From positions 601,014-665,013 of the forward strand of contig NZ_FQXT01000001.1 in the NCBI RefSeq assembly GCF_900130045.1: a stretch of DNA of 64,000 nt, given 5' to 3'. The stretch comes from Leeuwenhoekiella palythoae (GTDB taxonomy: Bacteria > Bacteroidota > Bacteroidia > Flavobacteriales > Flavobacteriaceae). The notes beneath the pieces are model-generated. The model saw nothing but the letters and a program-made list of their open reading frames with translations. It was not told where the DNA came from and did no database searches. Within the stretch, counting starts at the first letter, position 1; every line of letters begins with the position of its first letter. A program made the translations under genes and the position numbers. Of the stretch, positions 25,885 through 33,678 are shown one piece after another.

Positions 25885-26730
25885 ATGCTTAGTGATAAAG
25901 TACTATACATACGTGATCTAGCCGACTGCCCTCCTTCTTATCTGGACGACCCCGGAAGACGTGAATTTTTTGAGATCGTATGGTTACAGCAAGAAGATGC
26001 GCTGCACCCTCCGCAGTATGATTTTCAAACCGTCAATGGTCATTGGATCTACCTGATCCCACCGTATCGTGTACATCAGTTGAACAAAGCCGGAAAACGC
26101 GGCGTGCTTATTTCTTTTAAACAAGAATTGCTGGAAGATGATCTAAAGGAATTTTTACTAGATGTGTTCCGAATCTTTAACCTTCAGGGAGAGTTCTCTT
26201 GCTTACAAGTGAGTGAGGAACACGCCCAAAGTCTCTCTGCGGTGTATCAATTGATGTATGCCGAATATGATCAAGATGCGGTAAATCTTATTATGCTGAA
26301 GGCCTTACTGAAAGTTTTATTGCTGAAGCTTATCGAATTAAAAGAACAGCATTTTACACTTCAAGATCTCAATGAAAAGCGCGTCTATGAATTTATGATG
26401 TTACTTGAAAAGAATTATCTTGAGGAACGTACAGCCGCTTTTTACGCCGGAAAGATGGGACTGAGCGCAAAGCGACTCAATCAGATTTTAAAAGAAAAAT
26501 TAGACAAAACCGTGGTTCAACTACTCCACGACCGCTTGATTCTTGAGGCCAAGCGCCAGATGATACACAGTGAGCATACGATCAAAGAAATTGGCTATAA
26601 CCTCAAATTTAAAGACCGCTCTTATTTTAGTCGGTTTTTTAAAACCCACACCGGTCAGACGGCACAGGAGTTTCAAAATCAGGCGCGCCGCTATGTGCTT
26701 AAACATGATAATACGCTGTATGCCGACTAA
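25885..26730 (+). CDS. AraC-family regulator, likely of hxlBA
   Basis: This 281-residue protein starts at the ATG at 25885 (MLSDKVLYIRDLADCPPSYL). The open frame begins earlier, but that stretch contains the gene's own -7 box, so upstream starts are excluded. Residues about 15-130 form a cupin-like sensor (EIVWLQQEDALHPP, WIYLIPPYRVHQL). The C-terminal 100 residues are the double-HTH AraC DNA-binding domain, with YAGKMGLSAKRLNQILKE and IKEIGYNLKFKDRSYFSRFF (the signature). It is divergent from hxlB with repeated sites between, so it probably activates the formaldehyde pathway. Its end overlaps the convergent porin gene by 4 bases. Confidence 0.88.
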   Translation: MLSDKVLYIRDLADCPPSYLDDPGRREFFEIVWLQQEDALHPPQYDFQTVNGHWIYLIPPYRVHQLNKAGKRGVLISFKQELLEDDLKEFLLDVFRIFNLQGEFSCLQVSEEHAQSLSAVYQLMYAEYDQDAVNLIMLKALLKVLLLKLIELKEQHFTLQDLNEKRVYEFMMLLEKNYLEERTAAFYAGKMGLSAKRLNQILKEKLDKTVVQLLHDRLILEAKRQMIHSEHTIKEIGYNLKFKDRSYFSRFFKTHTGQTAQEFQNQARRYVLKHDNTLYAD

Positions 26731-27941
26731 AACGAAATATCCCACTGTATTCTAAAGCGCAGCTCGTTTTCAAGTTGGGCATCTTCGGTCTCGTAGTCAA
26801 AACTTGATAGCTCGGCGGTGAGCTTGTTGCGGTGTCCTTTAAAAAACCAATTAAACGCCAAGGATTTTTCGTCTAGTGACGTTTCACTATCAATATTCGG
26901 ATTGAAATTGGCGTAGCGCGCTGCGATCTCCAGTTGCTTAGGCCACCAGCTTATCGCCTGATGTGCAAAATACCCGGCTTGCATATAATACCCGCGCAAT
27001 TGGGTAGTCGCATCCGCATCGAGTTTATCAATCACCTCTTTATAATGCAACTCCGATTGCCAACTGAATCCACGATAAACAAAAGCGGTCTCAAAGTTCC
27101 CCTGATTGATGCGGTACTGCCCGGGTTCTTGGGTTTCAAAACCGGTTAAAAATCCGCCGCCGGAAGAAGAAAATCGAGTAAACGGACTCCGGTTAGTCAC
27201 CGCAGAAAAAGCGATTTGTGCTTCGGGAGTTTTGTGAATTTGCAAGTCGCTGATACCGCCAAAGCCCAGATCGTCTCCTAATACATTCCATTGCAGGCGA
27301 CCAAAATACATCAAGTTTTTATCGTCATTTTCGCTATTAGAGCGTCCTGAGCCGGTAAGTACAGCTGCCCAATAGCTGAAATCAGCTGCTCCGCGACCTT
27401 CTAACCTTCCGTAGAGTTCAATACCCTGTTGCCGGTCTATGGTAAAACTTCGGTTTAAAATAGAACGGTCCACCAATTGCTGCGCACCACTGCTGATGCG
27501 GCGCTCACGTGTGAATTCAACCTTCCACTGGCCAACCTTGATATTGAGCCATTTCCAGCGCTCGATCATAATTCTAAAATCAAGCAGATTCCCGCGCCCT
27601 AATTCGTACTCCCAATAATACTTCAACCAGGGTTTATACGCGTGCCCCCCTACTTTGAGACGGGCTCTGTTAATCTTAAAAACCGAATTCTTTTCATCGT
27701 TAAAATCATCAAACGTCACCGGATCATTATCTCCCGGGGTCGCAAAGCGAAATTGCAACCGGCTCTGTATATGCAGACTAAAGGCATCGTCAGGTGCCGT
27801 AAATAATACGCCTTTGTTACCGTAATCGATATTCCAGCGCGATAGGCTGTCTTGTTGTAGTTCTTGAGCATAGCTAAAACTGTTCAGCAAAAGCAAACAA
27901 AAACTAATCGCATAAGTGATGCGGATGGAGCGCGTGCGCAT
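26727..27941 (-). CDS. OprO/OprP-type phosphate-selective porin
   Basis: This 404-residue protein has a signal peptide ending SFSYAQ (about 26). It matches the porin O/P family of 16-stranded barrels: LHIQSRLQFRF near the start, FKINRARLKVGGHAYKPWLKYYWEYELG, LNIKVGQWKVEFTRERRISSGAQQLVDRS and a terminal aromatic strand, LRFRIQWDISF, ending in Phe for BAM recognition. The family name implies phosphate or polyphosphate uptake, although many Bacteroidota members have unknown cargo. A -7 box TACTTTTG lies 20 bases before the ATG. Three tandem 11-bp repeats resembling a Pho box lie upstream, which supports the phosphate link. Confidence 0.85.
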   Translation of the reverse strand: MRTRSIRITYAISFCLLLLNSFSYAQELQQDSLSRWNIDYGNKGVLFTAPDDAFSLHIQSRLQFRFATPGDNDPVTFDDFNDEKNSVFKINRARLKVGGHAYKPWLKYYWEYELGRGNLLDFRIMIERWKWLNIKVGQWKVEFTRERRISSGAQQLVDRSILNRSFTIDRQQGIELYGRLEGRGAADFSYWAAVLTGSGRSNSENDDKNLMYFGRLQWNVLGDDLGFGGISDLQIHKTPEAQIAFSAVTNRSPFTRFSSSGGGFLTGFETQEPGQYRINQGNFETAFVYRGFSWQSELHYKEVIDKLDADATTQLRGYYMQAGYFAHQAISWWPKQLEIAARYANFNPNIDSETSLDEKSLAFNWFFKGHRNKLTAELSSFDYETEDAQLENELRFRIQWDISF

Positions 27942-27960
27942 AACAAAAGGGTTAGGCCTG

Positions 27961-28027
27961 CAAAAGTAAAATTATCTCCTCACTTAACCGCTTAGAAACC
28001 TTAAAGAAACCTTTAGGAAACACTCAG
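27961..28027 (-). promoter_or_regulatory. Porin promoter with three tandem 11-bp repeats
   Basis: On the plus strand GAAACCTTAAA, GAAACCTTTAG and GAAACACTCAG stand end to end at 27995-28027, an exact 11-base period. The minus-strand -7 box TACTTTTG is at 27968-27961. Eleven-base periodicity is the hallmark of OmpR/PhoB-type response-regulator sites. The array begins 26 bases from the -7 box, where an activator would sit. Confidence 0.6.
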
Positions 28028-28052
28028 AGTTTTCAAGCAGCTACAATTTCGA

Positions 28053-28928
28053 TTAAGCGGATGCCGATGTAAACAGTTTTTTGGCTCCGCCAATAATAAG
28101 CAGCACCACAAAACCGATGACCAGTCCTAGTAAAAGATCGGCCAACATACCCGGCCACGTGTGAAAGAGGTCGTGTACCACGTGAAGATTGTGTCTAAAA
28201 ATTCCTCCGGAAACCAAAAGCAACGCAATGGTCCCGATAACAGATAAAGACTTGATCACTACCGGTAAGGCATTGACTAAAAATTTACCCACTTTATCAG
28301 AAAAGCTGTCGTCTTGCTCGTTCAGGTTGATGAGTTTAGCCCCAAATTCGTCCATACGTACGATGAGTGCGACAATCCCATACACCCCAACGGTAGCCAC
28401 CAAAGCAATGATAGAAACCACAATGATCTGATTTACTAATTCTTCGCCGGTAACCGTACCTAAAGCGATGATGATGATCTCTACGGAAAGGATAAAATCG
28501 GTTAAAATAGCCGACTTCACCTTTTCTTTCTCATAAGCTAAAAGTTCTTCTTCGGTGCGATTTTGTAAAGCGGGGCGCTCCTCTTCGTGTGCGTGCGGCA
28601 CAAAAAACTCATAGATCTTTTCGGCACCTTCATACGCAAGGTAGAGTCCGCCAATGATCAAGATCACCGTTACCGCCACCGGCACAAACGCACTGAGCAA
28701 AAAGGCCACCGGTAGAATGATGATCTTATTGAGCAGCGATCCTTTGGTGATCTTCCACAAGACCGGGATCTCACGATTAGACATAAAGCCGGAAGCTTTC
28801 TCAGCATTTACAGCGAGGTCATCGCCTAAAATACCTGCGGTTTTCTTTCCGGCGACTTTAGCCATCACCGAAACATCATCCATCAAGGTTGCAATATCAT
28901 CAAGAAGCGCAAAAAATCCTGAAGCCAT
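28053..28928 (-). CDS. DUF808 family inner-membrane protein
   Basis: This 291-residue protein starts with the DUF808 signature MASGFFALLDDIATLMDDVS and continues VAGKKTAGILGDDLAVNAEKASGF. Several membrane segments follow, at about 68-98 (IIILPVAFLLSAF, VTVILIIGGLYLAYEGAEKI), 140-190, 215-240 and 262-282. The cytosolic loop has an acidic HAHEEERPAL stretch. The family is widespread (E. coli YedI) but without a proven function; transport or stress roles are only proposals. It is a single gene. Confidence 0.9.
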   Translation of the reverse strand: MASGFFALLDDIATLMDDVSVMAKVAGKKTAGILGDDLAVNAEKASGFMSNREIPVLWKITKGSLLNKIIILPVAFLLSAFVPVAVTVILIIGGLYLAYEGAEKIYEFFVPHAHEEERPALQNRTEEELLAYEKEKVKSAILTDFILSVEIIIIALGTVTGEELVNQIIVVSIIALVATVGVYGIVALIVRMDEFGAKLINLNEQDDSFSDKVGKFLVNALPVVIKSLSVIGTIALLLVSGGIFRHNLHVVHDLFHTWPGMLADLLLGLVIGFVVLLIIGGAKKLFTSASA

Positions 28929-29023
28929 AAGTGTATTGGGTTGGTTGTTTGCGGCAAGATAAGTTGCTCTTTCTAAAAAGGCATTAAAAAAATGATAATT
29001 TATACGATTGCAGTAGGGTTAAA

Positions 29024-29479
29024 CTAGAACGATTGGCGTGAACTCAAAGCGGTCTCTAGAGGCAATTTCTCTAAAATACGCCCATCGTGACTCACTTGAA
29101 CTGCCAGTGCCGGAGCTTCGGCGTGCGCAAGTGCCAATTGATAAGTGACATAGCCCTCAGCGACTTGCTGCGTTACCTGTGCGATACGATACGCTTCGTA
29201 GGTTGAAGCAATTTTCTGCTGAACGGGTTCCGGCAATACGCTGGCATCTGCACTTTTTTGGGTTTTTAGCAAATAACCGTCTGCAGAGTACCAATGGGTA
29301 TGTTGCGCCTGATCTTCCACAAAGCTTACTTGATAGGCTTTAGAGGTAACCTCCCACTGTACTTCTTGTGCATCGGGATAGTGCACCTCAAAGTTGGTTT
29401 GCACATTTTTAGGAATTTCCTGCGCTTGGCTGCTCAGGCTTAATACTGCGGTCATTAAAATTAAAGCGATAGTTTTCAT
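29024..29479 (-). CDS. PepSY-like (DUF2874) periplasmic protein 1
   Basis: This 151-residue protein has a signal peptide ending LSSQAQ (about 20). Two tandem PepSY-like units follow. Each begins with a PxxVQTxFxxxYPxAxxVxW-like pattern (IPKNVQTNFEVHYPDAQEVQW) and ends in a strand pair (YQVSFVEDQAQHTHWYSADG). The second unit is divergent. Such small proteins usually accompany two-component systems and may sense or buffer envelope or metal stress. It is a paralogue of the next gene and shares a promoter motif with it and with the nearby regulators. Confidence 0.82.
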   Translation of the reverse strand: MKTIALILMTAVLSLSSQAQEIPKNVQTNFEVHYPDAQEVQWEVTSKAYQVSFVEDQAQHTHWYSADGYLLKTQKSADASVLPEPVQQKIASTYEAYRIAQVTQQVAEGYVTYQLALAHAEAPALAVQVSHDGRILEKLPLETALSSRQSF

Positions 29480-29502
29480 AAGTTCTATTTTTTAGTTGAG
29501 AC

Positions 29503-29531
29503 AAAGTACCCGCACAAATCTGAAATCATTT
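29503..29531 (-). promoter_or_regulatory. Shared box and -7 element upstream of PepSY-like gene 1
   Basis: On the minus strand AAATGATTTCAG (29531-29520) matches the 12-mer AAWTSWTTYCAG. From its end to the last base of the TACTTTG box is 18 bases, the same distance as at three other promoters nearby. Confidence 0.6.
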
Positions 29532-29620
29532 AGGAGTTTTAGACGCTCAGAATATTAAAATATGTTAAACATACTTTTGACATCAAGCCACTTAGCGCGC
29601 TATATCAGTATATGTAAATA

Positions 29621-29670
29621 CTAAAAAAGCGTCGTAACCATCAGCTGCTGCTAAAGGTGTACGACGCTTT
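29621..29670 (-). terminator. Terminator of PepSY-like gene 2
   Basis: The stem AAAGCGTCGTA...TACGACGCTTT (29626-29636 with 29660-29670, 11 bp perfect) is followed on the minus strand by six T residues. Confidence 0.8.
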
Positions 29671-29764
29671 GTAAATGAGCGATTCGGTTAAATCAGTGGA
29701 AGAAACCAGCTGTTTGCTCGGTATTCAACTCAAAGGTTCATTCGTCAACTGCTTCAGAAACGTT

Positions 29765-30214
29765 TTAAGGTCTTGATCCCTTTGGCGCGTTTAATAAAGC
29801 ATTTTGATCATCAAAAAAGAGTTCGTGCTCTTTCCCAAAAGTATTTTCAACTTCAACCATATACCGCGTTTTTCCATCTTTGATATATTTTTTAGCCTCA
29901 TCAAAGCGGAAACCCGAATACTTCTGTTTCAGTTGATTTTGAATCCCTGCCGGTAGTTCGGTTTCACGAAGCTCTTGTTCGCTCGCCACCACGCTTCCAT
30001 CAGCAGCATAACACACTTCATAATCTAAGCGGTCGATCTCAAATTCTACCTCATAAGAAAATGCGTGCTGTTCCCACTCAATATCTGTAGCTTTAGGGTA
30101 TGCCGTAGAGAAGGCTTGGGTCACCGGTGCCGGAACTCCGGAATTTGCTGAAGTTTGTGCTGTGGCCAGACTAACGCTGCCCAACAGAATTGCGGTCATA
30201 AATACATTTTTCAT
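29765..30214 (-). CDS. PepSY-like (DUF2874) periplasmic protein 2
   Basis: This 149-residue protein has a signal peptide ending SLATAQ (about 20). Its first unit, VPAPVTQAFSTAYPKATDIEWEQ, continues with the strands YEVEFEIDRLDYEVCYAADG. A second unit reads LPAGIQNQLKQKYSGFRFDEAKKY, then TRYMVEVEN. The pattern is that of DUF2874/PepSY-like proteins. It is divergent from the two-component operon across 249 bases, the usual arrangement for a regulated accessory protein of such a system. It shares the 12-bp promoter box with the operon. Confidence 0.84.
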   Translation of the reverse strand: MKNVFMTAILLGSVSLATAQTSANSGVPAPVTQAFSTAYPKATDIEWEQHAFSYEVEFEIDRLDYEVCYAADGSVVASEQELRETELPAGIQNQLKQKYSGFRFDEAKKYIKDGKTRYMVEVENTFGKEHELFFDDQNALLNAPKGSRP

Positions 30215-30256
30215 CGTGTTTCTTTTTTAAATTTGAAACAAAACACGGGAGCAAAA

Positions 30257-30268
30257 CTGAAAAGATTT
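30257..30268 (-). promoter_or_regulatory. Shared box upstream of PepSY-like gene 2
   Basis: On the minus strand AAATCTTTTCAG (30268-30257) fits the AAWTSWTTYCAG motif. It ends 18 bases before the last base of a GTGTTTTG box. It is preceded by CCT, as in PepSY-like gene 1. Confidence 0.6.
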
Positions 30269-30408
30269 AGGATAAGCTCACAACTAGAGTCAAACAAAGC
30301 CTGGTTTTTATACTTAAGCTTTACGCCGAAAATACTTAAGCCCTTGATTTTAAAAGCATCTTAACCTTTGCATAGTTCTTAGTAGTTATTAAAAAAAAGG
30401 TCATTACC

Positions 30409-30420
30409 AATTGATTCCAG
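30409..30420 (+). promoter_or_regulatory. Shared box upstream of the two-component operon
   Basis: AATTGATTCCAG fits AAWTSWTTYCAG and is preceded by TCATTACC. The last base of the -7-like TAGCCTTG lies 18 bases after it. This would allow autoregulation of the response regulator. Confidence 0.6.
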
Positions 30421-30463
30421 ATTTGCGCTTTAGCCTTGCAGTCTATATTATGAAACCCCTGCT

Positions 30464-31135
30464 ATGAAGATCTTAATTATAGAAGACGAACCCCAAATGC
30501 TGGATAATATGCGCCGCACACTGGAGCAGGAACAGTATTTAGTAGAAAGCGCTGCAACCTATACCGAAGCACTAGATAAAATTGGAGCCTATGCCTACGA
30601 TTGTATTTTGCTAGATGTGATGCTTCCTGACGGAAACGGTCTAAAAATTCTCAAAGAACTTAAAGCCCAGCAAAAAGAGGAAGGTGTTATTATTGTTTCA
30701 GCAAATGATTCGTTAGACGATCGTATCGAAGGGCTCAACCTGGGTGCCGATGACTATCTGCCGAAGCCTTTTCATATGGCCGAATTACGGGCTCGGGTAC
30801 AAGCGGTTTTACGACGCCGTAACTTTGAAGGGAATCGCAATATACAGTTGGGGAACGTGAACATCAATCCTGAAACGCGCCAGGTTTTTATAGCAGAAGA
30901 GGACATCAACCTCAACCGGAAAGAATATGATATTCTTACCTATCTGATCGCCAATAAAACCCGACTCGTTACCAAAGCTGCTCTGGCCGAGCACGTGTGG
31001 GGAGACCACATTGACCAAGCCGATAGTTTTGATTTTATCTACTCGCAAATAAAAAATCTGCGTAAAAAACTAGAACCGGCAAGCATCAACGTACAGGCGG
31101 TTTACGGCGTGGGCTATAAACTTGAAGTCGACTAG
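30464..31135 (+). CDS. OmpR-family response regulator
   Basis: This 223-residue protein has a receiver domain (1-115) with the acidic pocket EDE (7-9), phospho-acceptor D51 in ILLDVMLPDG, the switch Ser79 and Lys101 in DDYLPKPF. The C-terminal winged helix (about 127-222) has NLNRKEYDILTYLIANKTRLVT, and the recognition region ends VYGVGYKLEV. Its stop is directly followed by the kinase ATG, so the two are co-translated. A 12-bp motif shared by four neighbouring promoters is its most likely binding site. The signal is unknown; the PepSY-like neighbours suggest the envelope. Confidence 0.95.
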   Translation: MKILIIEDEPQMLDNMRRTLEQEQYLVESAATYTEALDKIGAYAYDCILLDVMLPDGNGLKILKELKAQQKEEGVIIVSANDSLDDRIEGLNLGADDYLPKPFHMAELRARVQAVLRRRNFEGNRNIQLGNVNINPETRQVFIAEEDINLNRKEYDILTYLIANKTRLVTKAALAEHVWGDHIDQADSFDFIYSQIKNLRKKLEPASINVQAVYGVGYKLEVD

Positions 31136-32404
31136 ATGCGTCTATTAAATTACACCACACAATACTTTGCGCTGCTACTTTTAGGAGTGATCACCATTTG
31201 GGCAGTCGCCTTTTATTATGCGATGCTTGATGAGATTTATGACAGTCTTGATGACGGACTGGAGAATCAGAAAATTTTGCTTCTCAAGCGCGCTCAAGAG
31301 GATCCTTCGATCTTAGCGCATAATGATTTTGACAAGCACGTGTATAGCTTTACTCCTATTACGGCTCCTAGCTTTGAACAGCAACAAGAGCGCTATCAAG
31401 ACACCTTGATGTATATGCTGAACGAGGAAGATTATGAACCGGTGCGTATTTACGAAAGCGCCATACAGGCAAACGGCGGCTATTATAAACTGAAGATCAT
31501 TACCTCGATGGTAGAGGAAGACGACCTGATCGAAGATCTGGTGAGCTACCTCATTGGCTTATACGCCTTTTTGGTCCTTTGTATTTTAATACTGAATAAT
31601 CTTTTACTGAAGCGCATCTGGAAACCCTTTCACTATCTTATTGATCAATTAAAAGATTTTAAGCTCGACCGAAAGACCAGCTTGACTACAGCACCCACAA
31701 AGATCGAAGAATTTACGCTGCTCAATACAACAGTGACTGCGCTGATCGCTTCGGCACAGCGCTCTTATGAAGAGCAGAAACAGTTTATAGAAAACGCTTC
31801 TCACGAACTGCAAACGCCTCTGGCTATTGTGATCAATAAACTCGAACTCTTTATAGAACAACAACCGCTTAGCGATGAGCAGCTCGTGCAAATGGCTAGC
31901 GTTCTTGATAATCTGGGCAGACTTACGCGGCTCAACAAATCCTTATTGTTGCTTTCTAAAATTGAGAATGAGCAATTTCAGGAGGAAGCTGAAGTAGATT
32001 TTAAGCAGTTGCTGCACCAAAGCCTTAGTGACTTTGAAGCTATTGCAGCGCATAAAAATTCAGCCTTAATACTCCTTGAGGAAACTGAAATGTCCTACCG
32101 TATGAATCGGGATCTGGCGGTCATTCTGGTTAATAATCTTATTAAAAATGCCCTGGTACACGGCACACCGGGAGCACCTATTCACCTCAGATTAAAACAG
32201 CATGCGTTGAGCATCACCAATCAAGGGACACCTACTCCATTGAAGGTGGAAGATATTTTTGCGCGCTTTAAAAAGTCGGGCACCAATGAAAAATCTACCG
32301 GATTGGGATTGCCCATTGCGCAGGCTATTGCGGTAAAGTACCAACTTCAGTTAACCTATAGTTATACTGAGGGACACCGGTTTACTTTAACGTTTCCTAT
32401 TTAA
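31136..32404 (+). CDS. Sensor histidine kinase
   Basis: This 422-residue protein has transmembrane segments at about 8-29 and 137-157 enclosing a periplasmic sensor of roughly 105 residues. HAMP-like helices follow. The HisKA motif is ENASHELQTPLA with H223. The HATPase has an N box (NNLIKNALVHG), then IFARFKKSG (F box) and GLGLPIA (G2). It is the partner of the preceding response regulator (no gap). The periplasmic part is rich in Asp/Glu, so a cation could be the ligand, though this is only a suggestion. Confidence 0.94.
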   Translation: MRLLNYTTQYFALLLLGVITIWAVAFYYAMLDEIYDSLDDGLENQKILLLKRAQEDPSILAHNDFDKHVYSFTPITAPSFEQQQERYQDTLMYMLNEEDYEPVRIYESAIQANGGYYKLKIITSMVEEDDLIEDLVSYLIGLYAFLVLCILILNNLLLKRIWKPFHYLIDQLKDFKLDRKTSLTTAPTKIEEFTLLNTTVTALIASAQRSYEEQKQFIENASHELQTPLAIVINKLELFIEQQPLSDEQLVQMASVLDNLGRLTRLNKSLLLLSKIENEQFQEEAEVDFKQLLHQSLSDFEAIAAHKNSALILLEETEMSYRMNRDLAVILVNNLIKNALVHGTPGAPIHLRLKQHALSITNQGTPTPLKVEDIFARFKKSGTNEKSTGLGLPIAQAIAVKYQLQLTYSYTEGHRFTLTFPI

Positions 32405-32437
32405 GAAATGATTACGAAGCATTCACAAATCATTACC

Positions 32438-32449
32438 AATTCTTTTCAG
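32438..32449 (+). promoter_or_regulatory. Shared box upstream of the SdiA-regulated-like gene
   Basis: AATTCTTTTCAG fits AAWTSWTTYCAG and is preceded by TCATTACC, as at the two-component operon. The last base of an AATCTTTG box follows at 18 bases. Confidence 0.6.
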
Positions 32450-32485
32450 AATTATATTGAATCTTTGCTTTTACAACCTTAACGT

Positions 32486-33364
32486 ATGAAATATTTAGCC
32501 CATTACGTCATTTTTGGAGCGCTGGCTTTTAGCGGAGTTCTTTCGTATGCGTTTTATAAAAAATCGATCGCTGAAGAACGTGAAATTCTGGAAAATGCCA
32601 GTTACAATCTGGTGAACACTTGGGAATTTCCTGAGCTGCTCTATGAGGTAAGCGGTATCGCTTGGGTTAATGACTCTACCCTTGCCTGCATTCAGGATGA
32701 GGAAGGTGTGATCTACAATTTTAATCTGAATACCAGCGAGATCACCAAGGATACCCGGTTTGCTAAAGACGATGATTATGAAGCTATCGCGCTCAACGGT
32801 ACGATGGCGTTCGTGATGCGCAGCGACGGACACATTTTTGAGATCGCTGATATTATGGCCGATACGCTTGTGGTTTCAGATTTTAAGACGCGTTTTGATT
32901 CTAAAAATAATATGGAATCGCTCGCCTATCAACCGGAACACGACAGACTGATCACCATTGCCAAAGATGAGGGTCTTGACGAGGACCGTTATAAAGGAGT
33001 TTATGCAATTCCGTTGGAGACCCACGAGCAGGATGAGCAACCGCTTTTTGCGATCGATCTAAAGTGGGATGCATTTAAAGCCTTGGAAAAAAAGAAAATA
33101 GAAAACACGTTTAAACCTTCAGATATTGCCATACATCCTAAAACCGGGGATTTTTACATCGTAGATGGAACGAGTCCGCACCTGTTGATCGTTTCGGCTT
33201 CCGGTAGTTTTAAAGCCTTGCACGAATTGAATAAATTTCATTTTGCACAACCCGAAAGTCTTACGTTCAGTCCGGAAGGCACTTTATACATCGCGAACGA
33301 GGCAGCTAACGGAGTGGCCACGATGTTTGAAGTCACCTTGAAAGATAAAGAAGGCGTTGAGTAA
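32486..33364 (+). CDS. SdiA-regulated/YjiK-like beta-propeller protein
   Basis: This 292-residue protein has an N-terminal membrane anchor (about 5-24). A propeller-like domain of the SdiA-regulated family follows: LLYEVSGIAWVNDSTLACIQDEEGVIYNF, DYEAIALNGTMAFVMRSDGHIFEI, NNMESLAYQPEHDRLITIAKD, PSDIAIHPKTGDFYIVDG and QPESLTFSPEGTLYIANE. The repeated acidic loops suit calcium or metal binding. The biochemical role is unknown. It lies 81 bases after the kinase with its own copy of the shared box, so it is probably a target of the same regulator. Confidence 0.86.
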   Translation: MKYLAHYVIFGALAFSGVLSYAFYKKSIAEEREILENASYNLVNTWEFPELLYEVSGIAWVNDSTLACIQDEEGVIYNFNLNTSEITKDTRFAKDDDYEAIALNGTMAFVMRSDGHIFEIADIMADTLVVSDFKTRFDSKNNMESLAYQPEHDRLITIAKDEGLDEDRYKGVYAIPLETHEQDEQPLFAIDLKWDAFKALEKKKIENTFKPSDIAIHPKTGDFYIVDGTSPHLLIVSASGSFKALHELNKFHFAQPESLTFSPEGTLYIANEAANGVATMFEVTLKDKEGVE

Positions 33365-33678
33365 ATTAGTTCAAGGCAAGCTCAAGGGTGTTGCATCCTT
33401 TGGCTTTGCCAATATATTTTAATGTTTAGCAGCACGGCGGTGTGAGGCCCGCTTTGCGCGTCAAATAGTAAACTACCTCAGGACAAGCCTTGAGGCGTTG
33501 ATTAAAAAGAATGTTTCACTTCGAGGCATCCCGATAATCATCGAGACGGTGTATTAAACCTCTTGGCGGTGCCTATAAACTGAAGCTTTACTGCTTTTGA
33601 ATTTTACATTAAAATTAAATGGAGAAGCCGCATCTATTGCTAGATGCGGCTTCAATATATAGAGAAAGCACGAGGCTT
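33365..33678. other. Intergenic region with dispersed repeat and hairpin
   Basis: TTTCACTTCGAGGCATCCCG begins at 33514 and belongs to the dispersed family seen at 24316. CCTCAGGACAAGCCTTGAGG (33476-33495) is a short imperfect palindrome. The terminator of the next minus-strand gene lies at 33624-33653. No gene was seen. Confidence 0.5.
33624..33653 (-). terminator. Terminator hairpin of the SDR gene
   Basis: A perfect 12-bp stem, GAAGCCGCATCT-ATTGCT-AGATGCGGCTTC, lies 26 bases after the SDR stop on the minus strand. The following stretch is T-rich but interrupted. Confidence 0.7.
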
